Shown: piece by piece, positions 46,029-57,821 of the stretch
Numbering within the stretch: the stretch's first letter is position 1
Layout: every line of letters starts with the position of its first letter
Assembly: GCF_002127655.1 (NCBI RefSeq)
Contig: NZ_NEHB01000007.1
Coordinates: 1,931 to 65,930 of the forward strand
DNA length: 64,000 nt
Direction: 5' to 3'
Source of the DNA: Janthinobacterium sp. GW456P
Lineage (GTDB): Bacteria > Pseudomonadota > Gammaproteobacteria > Burkholderiales > Burkholderiaceae_D
Position numbers and translations under genes: made by a program
The notes under the pieces: model-generated
The model's input: only the letters and a program-made list of their open reading frames with translations
Told to the model about the DNA's origin: nothing
The model's database searches: none

Positions 46029-46609
46029 GGTGTTTCTCCCGCAACGCCAGGCGTATCGGTTGGCGCATCGGTCAAATAAAAGGTCAGGCGCAGGCGCGCT
46101 TCGAGCTGCGTATCGGCGATCTGCTCGCGGCGAAAACTCAGTTCGTCGAGCGAGGCGAAGGGGACGGCGCGCAGCGCCTGCAGCGCGAACTGCCACACGG
46201 CCGCATAACTGCCCTTGAGCGGCAAGGTCACCTGCCAGGTGGCGACACGGCTAGCCTTGTCGTAGCCGCTCTTGTACTCGCCCTGCGTCAGCAGCAAGCC
46301 GTTTTTCGCGGCCAGGTCGAACAGCTGCTTGACCTGCTGCTCCGCGTGGCGCTGCTGTCCCAGGGCGGCATAAAAGCGCGCCAGGTTCTCGCTGGCCGTC
46401 GCCGGCGGCGCCAGGGCCGCCACGGCCAGCGCTGGCTGCGGCAAGGGCCGCGCCTCCAGCTGCGCCGCCACGGCGCGCTGCTTCCAGGCCCACGCCCAGG
46501 CAACGATCCCCATTGCGAGCAGAAGCACGGCCAGGCAGGCGGGAACGCCCAGGCGACGCAGCAGCAGTTGCGTGCGCAGGCGCAAGATGTTGATATCGAT
46601 GGCCATCAT
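46025..46609 (-). CDS. PilO-like inner membrane protein
   Basis: A 194-residue bitopic protein with one membrane helix near residues 20-42 and a periplasmic domain of about 150 residues. Its helical segment (NLARFYAALGQQRHAEQQVKQLFDLA) and the beta-rich GEYKSGYD..ATWQVTLPLKGSYAAVWQFA region resemble the PilO/GspM ferredoxin-like fold. In type IV pili it pairs with PilN in the alignment complex. It overlaps the neighbours on both sides (ATGA at the 3' end). The start may be either of two adjacent ATG codons at 46609 and 46606. Confidence 0.78.
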   Translation of the reverse strand: MMAIDINILRLRTQLLLRRLGVPACLAVLLLAMGIVAWAWAWKQRAVAAQLEARPLPQPALAVAALAPPATASENLARFYAALGQQRHAEQQVKQLFDLAAKNGLLLTQGEYKSGYDKASRVATWQVTLPLKGSYAAVWQFALQALRAVPFASLDELSFRREQIADTQLEARLRLTFYLTDAPTDTPGVAGETP

Positions 46610-47154
46610 GGCGTACCCCAGCGCGCTTCGAGCTGGAAGCGCAGCGGTTTGTTCGGATCGAGCGCGTTGATTTCATGGCGCAGCAGCTGCACGCGGGAGC
46701 CGAAGAGCTCCTGCTGCTTCAATTGCGCGATATAGGCCACCATGGCGTCGCTGCCGGTCGTTTCGGCCGTGATCTTCAGCACACGCTTGCGCGCGTCCGG
46801 CTCCAGCGCCAGCAGCGCGATGGCGGGCGGCGTGGCGCTGGCCAGCGCATCCTGCAGGTCGCGCCACGGCAGGTTCAATTGCAGGATGGCCGCATTCACG
46901 GCTGCCGCCTGCGCCGGTGCGATGGCCATTTGCGGCGCTGGCGCGGGGCCCAGCGTGGCGGCCAGCACGCGCTGCTGCGCGCGCTGCAACTGTCCCTCGC
47001 GCAGCTGCTGGCGCTGCAGTGCGGCGCTGCCGCTGTAGGCCGCCGTGACAGTCAGCGCCAGGCCCAGCGCGCCAGCAAGCCACGCCCACGCAGGCACGCG
47101 GTGCAGGCTGCGACGCCAGCCGGGAGGCGCGAAATCGATATCGAGGCGCGTCAT
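46606..47154 (-). CDS. PilN-like inner membrane protein
   Basis: A 182-residue bitopic protein that begins MTRLDIDFAPPGWRRS, has one membrane helix near 27-45, and a periplasmic domain with a helical AALQRQQLREGQLQRAQQRV stretch. This is the PilN/GspL-C layout. The conserved cytoplasmic N-terminus of PilN, which docks to PilM, is present in reduced form. It overlaps the PilM-like gene by four bases (ATGA). Confidence 0.78.
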   Translation of the reverse strand: MTRLDIDFAPPGWRRSLHRVPAWAWLAGALGLALTVTAAYSGSAALQRQQLREGQLQRAQQRVLAATLGPAPAPQMAIAPAQAAAVNAAILQLNLPWRDLQDALASATPPAIALLALEPDARKRVLKITAETTGSDAMVAYIAQLKQQELFGSRVQLLRHEINALDPNKPLRFQLEARWGTP

Positions 47155-48002
47155 GCCACGCCTCCGCTGTGGGCCAGCCGGCCGGCCGGCGACAAAGCGC
47201 CTTGCCCGTCCGGCGTGGCAAAAACCTGGCAGTGGAACTCTTTTGTCGGCGTCAGCCATGCGGGCGGCGGCGCGCCGCACAGCTGCAGCAGCGCTGGTGC
47301 GGGCACGCCTTGCAGCAGCGCCTCGCGCGCCAGCGTCTGCACCAGCCAGTCCCTGCCGGCACCAGGCGGCACGGGCAGCGCGCGCACGGCGCACAAGCGG
47401 CCATCGCGCCGCACGCCCAGGGTCAAGGCGTTTTCCTGCAACTGGCCGAACCAGGCGCCCGGTTTCAAGGCGCCGTGCCAGCGGTTCCAGTGGCGCGCGA
47501 ATTGCGGCGTAATAAAAATCAGGGCCAGCTTGCGTTCGGCCGCCACGCGCGTCAGCTGCGCCAGCAGCGCACGGGGCACGGCGCAGAAAAACGGCGCGCG
47601 CGCATCCCAGGCACTGCTGCTGTGCCACAGGCCGGGCGCATCGCCATACAGCGACTGGAAGCGCAGCGCGGCGGCAGCCTCGATGTCGGCCAGGCGCGCG
47701 GCGCCCTGCGGCAAATCCACCTGCCACAGGCGCGCCAGCCCATCGTCGAGCACCACGGACAGGGGCCAGCCCGCGTAGTGGTCCGCCGGCAGCAGCCGCT
47801 CCAGCAACTGCGCCAGCGCCTGGCCCAGGGCGGAAAAATCGCCATGCAGGCCCTGACCGGCGTCCGGCACATACGCGGCGTCGCCCAGCGGCGTCCAGGC
47901 GGGCGCGCGCCAGCGGCTGCCGCGCCACAAGCTCAAGCCATCCGCCGCCACGCCCAGACGCAATGCCTGTCCCAATCTCAACTTCGCAAAACCGCTACGC
48001 AT
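47151..48002 (-). CDS. PilM/GspL-like cytoplasmic actin-fold protein
   Basis: A 283-residue soluble protein. The N-terminal LGQALRLGVAADGLSLWRGSRW and the strand/helix pattern around residues 90-180 suggest the actin-like fold of PilM or the cytoplasmic part of GspL, but no clear ATP-binding motif is visible, so identification rests on size and on position between the ATPase and the PilN-like gene. It starts inside the 3' end of the ATPase gene (8-base overlap). Confidence 0.7.
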   Translation of the reverse strand: MRSGFAKLRLGQALRLGVAADGLSLWRGSRWRAPAWTPLGDAAYVPDAGQGLHGDFSALGQALAQLLERLLPADHYAGWPLSVVLDDGLARLWQVDLPQGAARLADIEAAAALRFQSLYGDAPGLWHSSSAWDARAPFFCAVPRALLAQLTRVAAERKLALIFITPQFARHWNRWHGALKPGAWFGQLQENALTLGVRRDGRLCAVRALPVPPGAGRDWLVQTLAREALLQGVPAPALLQLCGAPPPAWLTPTKEFHCQVFATPDGQGALSPAGRLAHSGGVA

Positions 48003-49701
48003 GCAGGGTGACCCTCTTGATTTCCGTGATGGTGGTGGCACCCCGCTTGACCAGTTCCAGCGCCGCCAGGCGCAAGCTGCGCGTGCCGTTCGCATGCGCG
48101 GCCGCCTTGATCTGGCGGATCGGTTTTTTATCGACGATGAGTTCGCGGATTTCATCGGTCAGCACGAGAATCTCGGCGATCGAGCGGCGTCCCTTGTAGC
48201 CCGTGCCGCGGCAGTCGCCGCAGCCCTTGCCCTGCTTGAATTCATAGCCTGCCACGTCGGCGCGCGCCAGGCCCACGCTGGCCAGTTCTCCATCGTCGGG
48301 CGTGTACTCGGTGGCGCAATGGGGGCAGTTGGTGCGGATCAGGCGCTGTGCCCAGATGCCGTTCAGGGCCGAGACGAAGGCATACGGATCGATGCCCATG
48401 TGCGTAAAGCGGCCGAACACGTCGAACACATTATTCGCATGCACAGTGGTGAGCACCAAATGGCCCGTGAGGGCCGATTGCACGGCGATTTCCGCCGTCT
48501 CGCGGTCGCGGATCTCGCCCACCATGATCTTGTCGGGGTCGTGCCGCAAAATCGAGCGCAAGCCCTTGGCGAAGGTCAGCCCCTTCTTTTCGTTGACGGG
48601 GATCTGCAAGATGCCGGGCAGCTGGTATTCGACGGGATCTTCGATGGTGATGATCTTTTCGCGCCCGTTGTGGATTTCCGTCAGCGCCGCATACAGGGTC
48701 GTCGTCTTGCCCGACCCCGTGGGGCCGGTGACGAGCAGCATGCCGTAGGCTTCCTGGGCCAGCGCGCGCAGGGCTTCGAGCGACGGCGTGTCAAAGCCCA
48801 GCGCTTCGAGGGTCAGGGCGCCGTAGGCCTCGATCATGGCGCGCTTGTCGAGGATGCGGATGACGGCGTCCTCGCCATGGATGCTGGGCATGATGGAGAC
48901 GCGCAGGTCGATTTCGCGCCCGCCCGACTCGACGCGGAAGCTGCCGTCCTGCGGCACGCGGCGTTCGGCGATATCGAGTTCGGCCAGCACTTTCAGGCGC
49001 GAGATGATGTGCTCGGCCACCTCGATGCCGTTGACGGCCGTGGCGTGATCGAGCACGCCGTCGACGCGGTACTTGACGGCCAGGCCGCCGGCCGTACTTT
49101 CCAGGTGGATGTCCGAAGCACCCGCCTTCAGGGCGTCATATAAAGTCGAGTTGACCAGCTTGACGGCGGGGCTGGCCGCTTCCGACACGCTGGCGAAGGA
49201 CAGCACGGCGGCCGTCTTGCCGTCGCGCCGCGCATCCGAGGCGGCGCCGGGCAGCAGGCTGTCGACGGCGCGCGCCGATTCTTCCTGCTTCGACAGATAG
49301 GCGCCGATATCGGCCTGCAGCGCCAGGCGCACGTTCAACACGCCCTGCCCTGCACGCGCGCCGAGCCAGGTTTGCAGGTCGAGGTCGAAGGGGTCGGCGA
49401 TCACGCCCATCAGTTGTCCGTCTGCGCCGCGCAGCAGCACGCTGTGGCGCGCCAGCGCCTGCGACAGGGGCAGCACATCGAAGGCGGGAGACAAGGCCAG
49501 CATGTCGGCCGTTTCCAGCACGTCCAGGCCGAACGGGCGCGCCAGTGCGCGCACCACGGCGCGCGCCTCGATGCCGCTCAGTTCCTGCAATTCCTCGACC
49601 AGGCTGCGCTTCGATTGCCGGCTCAGGATGCGCGCATGCTGCAGCAGCGCAGGGTCGATGGCCGCGATGGCCGCGGTGGAGTCGGCTGCGGATGGCATCA
49701 T
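47995..49701 (-). CDS. gspE: Type II secretion/type IV pilus assembly ATPase (GspE/PilB type)
   Basis: A 568-residue secretion ATPase. It has an N-terminal MshEN-like region, then the GspE motor with Walker A GPTGSGKTTT, the Asp box EDPVEYQL, Walker B (MVGEIRD), and the His box TGHLVLTTVHANN. The zinc-binding four-cysteine motif CPHC..CGDCRGTGY marks the assembly rather than retraction type. Overlap with the gspF-like gene upstream (ATGA) and with the PilM-like gene downstream shows tight coupling. Confidence 0.93.
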   Translation of the reverse strand: MMPSAADSTAAIAAIDPALLQHARILSRQSKRSLVEELQELSGIEARAVVRALARPFGLDVLETADMLALSPAFDVLPLSQALARHSVLLRGADGQLMGVIADPFDLDLQTWLGARAGQGVLNVRLALQADIGAYLSKQEESARAVDSLLPGAASDARRDGKTAAVLSFASVSEAASPAVKLVNSTLYDALKAGASDIHLESTAGGLAVKYRVDGVLDHATAVNGIEVAEHIISRLKVLAELDIAERRVPQDGSFRVESGGREIDLRVSIMPSIHGEDAVIRILDKRAMIEAYGALTLEALGFDTPSLEALRALAQEAYGMLLVTGPTGSGKTTTLYAALTEIHNGREKIITIEDPVEYQLPGILQIPVNEKKGLTFAKGLRSILRHDPDKIMVGEIRDRETAEIAVQSALTGHLVLTTVHANNVFDVFGRFTHMGIDPYAFVSALNGIWAQRLIRTNCPHCATEYTPDDGELASVGLARADVAGYEFKQGKGCGDCRGTGYKGRRSIAEILVLTDEIRELIVDKKPIRQIKAAAHANGTRSLRLAALELVKRGATTITEIKRVTLHA

Positions 49702-50903
49702 GAAATATCGCCGGCAAGGTCAAAGATGGGCATGTACAGCAGGATCACGATGGCGCCCACGACCAGGCCGATGGCGGCCATCAGCAAGGGTTCGAAGGTG
49801 CGCGTAAACCGGTCGATCCAGCGGCTGATTTCGCCGTCGTAAAAGGCGGCCGACTGCGTCAGCATGGGGCCCATGTCGCCCGTGCGCTCGCCCACGCGCA
49901 GCATGCGCAGGGAAATCGGCGTCGTCAGCTGGTGCTGTTCAAACGCCGACGACAGGGGCTGGCCCGCCTCGATGGCGCCGCGCGCGCCCTGCAAGGATGC
50001 CTGCATGCGCGGCGAGACCATCGCCTGCACGGTGGCAATCGCCTGCACGATAGTAATGCCGCCCTCGGCCAGCATGCCCAGGGTCAGGTACAGGCGCGAC
50101 AGCTCATAGATGCGCACGCGCTCGCCGATGCCGGGCAATTTGGCCAGCAGACGCGCCACGCCGCCGTTGCGCAGCACGCGCCGCACGGCAGTGAACACGC
50201 CGCCGCCGGTGATAAGCAGCCCGAGCAACAGCAGCACGCCATGCTGCGTGACGAACTGGCCCCAGCTGAGCATCACTTGCGACATCCACGGCAGATTGCG
50301 CCCGGCGCCCTGGTAGACCTCGGCAAAACGCGGCACCACGTAGCTGATCAGGAAAGCGCTGACGCCGCCGCCCACGGCCAGCAAAATAGTGGGATAGATG
50401 GCGGCGCTGACGATCTTGCCACGCACCGTATCGATGCGCTGCTGGTAGTCGATGTAGCGCGACAGGGCGCGCGGCAAGTCGCTCGTGCCCTCGGCCGCCT
50501 TGACGATACCGATATACAAGGGGGGAAACAGTTCGGCCTGCTCTGCCAGCACGGCGGAAAAGCGCTTGCCTTCGCGCAAGCCTTCCAGCAGGCGCGTGAG
50601 CACGCTGCGCGTGGCCGGCGACGCTTCCTTTTCCAGCAAGGCTTCCAGCGCTTCGACGATGCCCAGCCCCGCTTGCAGCAGCGCCAGCAATTCCTGACTG
50701 AACAGCAGCAGGGGCAAGGCCCGCGCGCGCTGGCGCCCGGCCGCGCTGAACGGCGTGGCGCGCACGGGACGGATGGCGCTGACGAACAGGCCGCGCGCCT
50801 CGGCCTGGCGGCGCGCATCCGCCTCGTCGCGTCCGTCGATCACGCACGTATGCAAGGTGGCTACGGCCTGGTCCGTGGAAAGCGCGCGTACTTCAAACTG
50901 CAT
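49698..50903 (-). CDS. gspF: Type II secretion inner membrane platform protein (GspF type)
   Basis: A 401-residue polytopic protein with three main membrane segments and two repeated cytoplasmic four-helix GspF domains (around 70-190 and 270-395). The motifs GLGIVEALEALLE and AAEGTSDLPRALSRYIDY, then the second-domain RVGERTGDMGPML, are typical. It is the platform on which the ATPase acts. It lies 36 bases after the GspG-type gene. Confidence 0.92.
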   Translation of the reverse strand: MQFEVRALSTDQAVATLHTCVIDGRDEADARRQAEARGLFVSAIRPVRATPFSAAGRQRARALPLLLFSQELLALLQAGLGIVEALEALLEKEASPATRSVLTRLLEGLREGKRFSAVLAEQAELFPPLYIGIVKAAEGTSDLPRALSRYIDYQQRIDTVRGKIVSAAIYPTILLAVGGGVSAFLISYVVPRFAEVYQGAGRNLPWMSQVMLSWGQFVTQHGVLLLLGLLITGGGVFTAVRRVLRNGGVARLLAKLPGIGERVRIYELSRLYLTLGMLAEGGITIVQAIATVQAMVSPRMQASLQGARGAIEAGQPLSSAFEQHQLTTPISLRMLRVGERTGDMGPMLTQSAAFYDGEISRWIDRFTRTFEPLLMAAIGLVVGAIVILLYMPIFDLAGDIS

Positions 50904-50939
50904 GATGGCTTGTCCGTAGGAAAAAGAATGGCGCTGGCG

Positions 50940-51383
50940 CTATTGCGAGCTGATGTCGGCGTTTTCGCCGCTGCCGCCCGGCTGGCCATCCTTGCCCATC
51001 GAGACGATGTCGTACTCGCCCTTGCTGCCGGGCGCACGGTATTGATACGCATGGCCCCATGGGTCGAGCGGCACGGCTTTTTTCAGGTAAGGGCCATTCC
51101 AGCGCGTGCCGGCGGTGGGCGGCGCGGCCAGCAGCGCGGCCAGGCCTTCTTCCGTGGTCGGATAGCGGCCCACGTCGAGGCGGTAAGTGTCGAGCGATTT
51201 TTCAAACGCCTCGATCTGCGCCTTGGCCACCGTCACTTCGGATTTGCCCAGCTGGGCGAAATACTTGGGGCCGACATACGCGGCCAGCAAGCCGATGATC
51301 ACGATGACCACCAACAGTTCGAGCAAGGTAAAGCCGCGCGCATGGCGCGTTGCCGCAAGATTCTGCCTGTGTGCTGCATGCAT
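50940..51383 (-). CDS. gspG: Major pseudopilin (GspG)
   Basis: A 147-residue major pseudopilin. The prepilin site HARGFTLLELLVVIVIIGLLAAY carries Gly, Phe and Glu5, and the soluble domain has VDVGRYPTTEEGLAALL and the calcium-loop region GPYLKKAVPLDPWGHAYQY characteristic of GspG. The ATG follows AAGGAGTTAGCGG, a strong ribosome binding site. This is the promoter-proximal gene of the secretion operon. Confidence 0.93.
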   Translation of the reverse strand: MHAAHRQNLAATRHARGFTLLELLVVIVIIGLLAAYVGPKYFAQLGKSEVTVAKAQIEAFEKSLDTYRLDVGRYPTTEEGLAALLAAPPTAGTRWNGPYLKKAVPLDPWGHAYQYRAPGSKGEYDIVSMGKDGQPGGSGENADISSQ

Positions 51384-51848
51384 CCGCTAACTCCTTATTG
51401 CCTACCTTCAATACATTGCGTCGTGGTGCGCGGCGGATGGCCACGCACGGGCGACACGCGCTTGCCTGATGCTTATCAGCCTACCATGCCGGTTATGGTT
51501 AATACAATCTTTTCTTTGTACTGTGAACAACAAATTCCTGCGGAAACCATCCAGTGTGCGCGAAAGGGCCACGCCGGCGCGCGCGTTTGACCGGCTGGTC
51601 AATCCTTCAACTATTTTCAATGCGGAAACTATCTACTCCTGGTTACGAACTCATAGTAAATGATGAATTTTATTCATTCATTATTTGTAACTTTCAAATT
51701 AAATTTGCAAGAATATCAAACAATCAAATTGCCTCTTTTGCTATAGTAAAAGTCAATTTTCTGCGCATTGATCTTATCCGGCTACGTAGAAAAGAGCATC
51801 CCAGACGCAAAACATATTGCATCCTACATAATCACCAAGGGAAAATTC
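51384..51848. other. 465-base divergent region between secretion operon and PEP-CTERM gene
   Basis: The right half (about 51600-51840) is strikingly AT-rich against the genome average. It should hold promoters for both divergent genes; TATAGT at 51741-51746 is one candidate -10, but without a clear -35. No gene is supported in it. Confidence 0.45.
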
Positions 51849-52610
51849 ATGACTCGTATTGTGCATTCGAAGGCAGTTGCCGCAGCAAGTCCTTTCTCGG
51901 CCAAGCAGTGGACCGGCGCCGCCATCCTGGCCCTGTCCGCTGCCTGGGCTCCCGCCGCCATCGCGGACGTGATCAACTTTAACAACATCGACAGCCAGTT
52001 CGTCGGCCACGGCGACTCGCTGGAATTCGGCCATTTCCTGCTGACGGGTGCCTCGAGTGCTACCGGCGCCAGTTATGGCGACCTGGTCGGCGCCGTGTTC
52101 GACGGCACGGACCCGGCCGCCTGCGGCATGGCGTGCCCGACCAACAATACGAGCAATTACTACGCCTCCCTCAACGACGGCATCGTCTACCTCGACCCGC
52201 TGAAGACGGGCGGCAGCGTCAGCCTGCAGGGCTTCGACGCCAGCTTCATCGGCTATGCCCAGGGCGTCACCTATCCGGCCATCGCCGGCCTGCTGCGCGT
52301 GCAAGGCTTCTATGCGGACGGCTCTTCCCTGTATGAAACCTACCAGCTGGGCGGCCCCATCGGCGGCAACTTCCAGTTCCAGCGCTACAACACCAGCGCC
52401 AACTTCGCCAGCCAGCAATTCGCCTCGCTGGCCTTCTTCGGTTTCACTTGCAACACGGCAGGCAGCTGCAATGCCTTCAACAGCAACAAGGGCCAGTTTG
52501 CACTCGACAATATCGTCGCCTCGGTACCGGAGCCATCGACCTACGCGATGATGCTGCTGGGCCTGGCCGGTATCGGCTACGCCGCGCGCCGCCGCGGCAA
52601 GCAAGCGTGA
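51849..52610 (+). CDS. PEP-CTERM protein with QFxxD-type ending
   Basis: A 253-residue exported protein. The signal region (KQWTGAAILALSAAWAPAAIA, ending near residue 40) precedes DVINFNNIDSQF. Two cysteine pairs occur (CGMACP and CNTAGSC). The tail is VPEPSTYAMMLLGLAGIGYAARRRGKQA, a full PEP-CTERM motif, and the preceding QFALDNI matches a named subgroup of this family. AAGGGAAAATTC precedes the ATG. A protease gene follows 47 bases downstream, perhaps cotranscribed. Confidence 0.87.
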   Translation: MTRIVHSKAVAAASPFSAKQWTGAAILALSAAWAPAAIADVINFNNIDSQFVGHGDSLEFGHFLLTGASSATGASYGDLVGAVFDGTDPAACGMACPTNNTSNYYASLNDGIVYLDPLKTGGSVSLQGFDASFIGYAQGVTYPAIAGLLRVQGFYADGSSLYETYQLGGPIGGNFQFQRYNTSANFASQQFASLAFFGFTCNTAGSCNAFNSNKGQFALDNIVASVPEPSTYAMMLLGLAGIGYAARRRGKQA

Positions 52611-52657
52611 TTGCCGCCTCTTCTTTTTGATACCGATACCGATACAGGAAACCCCAC

Positions 52658-55810
<3,153 letters not shown>

Positions 55811-55834
55811 CGGTATGGTTTCAGGCAGTAACAC

Positions 55835-55861
55835 AACGCGCCCTGCGGGGCGCGTTTTTTA
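55835..55861 (+). terminator. Terminator of the S8 protease gene
   Basis: AACGCGCCC and GGGCGCGTT pair around a short loop, followed by six T. Confidence 0.85.
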
Positions 55862-55874
55862 TGCGCGACGCGCG

Positions 55875-55880
55875 TACAAT
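55875..55880 (+). promoter_or_regulatory. TACAAT box six bases before the I9-protein ATG
   Basis: Because a terminator separates this gene from the protease gene, it needs its own promoter. TACAAT ends six bases before the ATG, which would place the transcription start on the start codon. No convincing -35 hexamer is seen. Confidence 0.35.
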
Positions 55881-55886
55881 CGACAC

Positions 55887-56300
55887 ATGTCCACACTACG
55901 CCTCGGTATTGCCATCCTGGCCGGCATGGCCAGCCTGCATGCGCTGCCTGTCACGGCGCAGGCCGCCGCGGCGCGGCAGTCCTATCTGGTACAATTGCGC
56001 GCCCCGCCGCTGGCCTCGCAGGCGGACGGCGTGCATGGGCTCGATACGCACAGCGACGCCGCGCGGCGCTACACGGCCCGGCTGGAAGCGCAGCAGAACG
56101 CCGTGCTGGCGCTGGTGCCCGATGCTCCAGTGCAATACCACTACACGGCGGCTTTCAATGGCTTTGCCGCCATGCTGACGGCGGACGAAGTGGCGCGCCT
56201 GCAAGCGAGTCCGGACGTGGCACGGGTGTCGCCCGGCAGCGTCGAACACACGCAGGATGGCGGCGGCAATGGCAAGAATAAAATACAGGACCAGCGCTAA
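55887..56300 (+). CDS. Stand-alone inhibitor I9 / protease propeptide protein
   Basis: A 137-residue exported protein with signal peptide (MSTLRLGIAILAGMASLHALPVTAQA). The rest resembles only the I9 propeptide of the upstream S8 protease: YLVQLRAPPLAS against YIVQLTDKPIAS, and APVQYHYTAAFNGFAAMLTADEVARLQASPDVARVSP against the matching protease segment. No catalytic domain follows; the tail is Gly/Asn/Lys-rich. It may inhibit or help fold the neighbouring protease in trans, or be a truncated duplicate. Its stop overlaps the stop of the convergent LuxR gene by four bases. Confidence 0.82.
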   Translation: MSTLRLGIAILAGMASLHALPVTAQAAAARQSYLVQLRAPPLASQADGVHGLDTHSDAARRYTARLEAQQNAVLALVPDAPVQYHYTAAFNGFAAMLTADEVARLQASPDVARVSPGSVEHTQDGGGNGKNKIQDQR

Positions 56301-56968
56301 TGGCTGAGCAAACGCAGCGCGATGCCGCGCGAGACGGCTTGCGTGCGGTTGCTCACGCCCAATAATTTGTAGATGCGCTGCAAATGGCTTTTCACGGTGG
56401 TGCCGCTGATGCCGAGGATTTGCCCCACCTCGTCATTGCTCTTCCCCTCGCGCACCCAGTGCAGCACTTCCAGCTCACGCACACTGGCTGCGCGCGTGGC
56501 GCCCGGACCGGCCGTGGGTGCACGCCGGCTGGCCGGCAGCGCCAGCCAGTGCAGGTGCAGGTAGGGCAGCAGCAACTCCAGCGCATACGCCTGGCGTGCC
56601 GCATCCGGGGTTCCCATGGCGAACAGGGCAAAAAAGCTGCCGCCGCCCTCGCCCACGCTGCCGTGCACCAGCACGCCATCGATGACACGAGCCCTTTGGC
56701 CGCCCGCGCGCCACGCGAGCGCCAGGCGCGCCAACTGCCCTTGGCGCTCACGCAACTGCGCCTGATCGGGCACGATGCTGTGCCAGGCTGCGCTGCGCAA
56801 CACGGCCCCGTCGGCACCCAGTTGCGCACACAGTAATAGGTCGTGCGGCAGCAGCGTTTGCAGCGGTCCCTGGCTCCACAGGAAAAAATCGCCGGACTCG
56901 GCAATGCCATGCGCGCCGAGTATCGCGTGCAGCAGGTATTCCTGTTCCCGTCCCGTCAGCAGCATCAT
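56297..56968 (-). CDS. epsA: EpsA-type LuxR-family transcriptional regulator
   Basis: A 223-residue regulator. The N-terminal part (EYLLHAILGAHGIAESGDFFLWSQGPLQTLLPHDLLLC) matches the EpsA regulators associated with XrtB/PEP-CTERM exopolysaccharide loci. The C-terminal 65 residues are a LuxR helix-turn-helix (ASVRELEVLHWVREGKSNDEVGQILGIS). The start is taken at the ATG overlapping the upstream regulator's stop (ATGA); a GTG six bases earlier is possible. It is probably cotranscribed with, and functionally linked to, the receiver-domain regulator. Confidence 0.82.
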   Translation of the reverse strand: MMLLTGREQEYLLHAILGAHGIAESGDFFLWSQGPLQTLLPHDLLLCAQLGADGAVLRSAAWHSIVPDQAQLRERQGQLARLALAWRAGGQRARVIDGVLVHGSVGEGGGSFFALFAMGTPDAARQAYALELLLPYLHLHWLALPASRRAPTAGPGATRAASVRELEVLHWVREGKSNDEVGQILGISGTTVKSHLQRIYKLLGVSNRTQAVSRGIALRLLSH

Positions 56969-57678
56969 GCGCACACGGCGGCATCAAACGCCAGATAGCG
57001 ATAGCCGCTGCCGCGCACGGTTTCGATGCGGTGGCCGCAGCCGCCCGGCTGCAGTGCCTGCCGCAGGCGTCCCACGTGGGCGTCGACCGTGCGTTCGTCG
57101 AGATAGGCCGCATGGCCCCACACCTGGTCCAGCAGGTGCGCGCGGCTATGCACCCTGCCCGCATGGTCCATCAGGAAATGCAGCAATTTGAATTCCACGC
57201 GGCCCAGGTGGATGGGCACCTTGCCGGCCGTCACGCGCAGGGTATGCGGATCGAGCCGCAAGACGGTGGCGCCGGCCGTGCTTGCGCCCGTGCGCAAGGC
57301 CGATGGCGCGCGCCGGCGCAGCAGCGCATACACGCGGGCCAGCATTTCACGGGGACCGACAGGCTTGCACAGATAGTCGTCGGCGCCGCTTTCCAGCGCC
57401 AGCACCTTGTCCTGTTCGCTGTCGCGCGCGCTGACCATGATGATGGGCAAGTCGCACAGCTGACTATCCTGGCGCACCTGGCGCAGCAGCGCAATGCCGG
57501 ACGCATCGGGCAACTCCCATTCCAGCAGCAGCACATCGGGCGGGTCGGCCGCCAGCAGCGCCAGCGCGCCGCGCCCGTCCAGGGCGCAGCTGACCCGGTA
57601 GCCGGCGCCCGCGAGGTTATGTGTCAGCAGCGCCTGCATGGCGGGCGCAGGGTCCAGCACCAGGATATGGCCAGGCAT
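56965..57678 (-). CDS. OmpR/PhoB-family regulator with degenerate receiver
   Basis: A 237-residue regulator with a receiver domain (about 1-120) and a winged-helix OmpR-type DNA-binding domain (about 135-232, with GRVEFKLLHFLMDHAGRVHSRAHLLDQVWG). The phospho-acceptor position is Glu53 (LLLEWELP) instead of Asp, and the N-terminal acidic pair is Asp9-Pro10 instead of two acidic residues. The switch Ser/Thr (VSAR) and Lys (LCKPVG) remain. It may act without phosphorylation. GGAGG precedes the ATG; no kinase is adjacent. Confidence 0.88.
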   Translation of the reverse strand: MPGHILVLDPAPAMQALLTHNLAGAGYRVSCALDGRGALALLAADPPDVLLLEWELPDASGIALLRQVRQDSQLCDLPIIMVSARDSEQDKVLALESGADDYLCKPVGPREMLARVYALLRRRAPSALRTGASTAGATVLRLDPHTLRVTAGKVPIHLGRVEFKLLHFLMDHAGRVHSRAHLLDQVWGHAAYLDERTVDAHVGRLRQALQPGGCGHRIETVRGSGYRYLAFDAAVCA

Positions 57679-57821
57679 CGATGCATCCTCCCGAAAAAAA
57701 GTTGGCGGCAGCCCTGAAAATACTGGACTACCCGACAAGTTTTTTACTATGCATCAAGCGTAAAACGCTGACCAATACAATTTAGTTTCCTGATTTATAG
57801 CTATTCCGAATAAATAGACGC

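Noticed and set aside
51660-51848. Sigma-54 promoter before the PEP-CTERM gene
   Set aside because: No GG-N10-GC pair of the right form was found upstream of this or the other PEP-CTERM genes.
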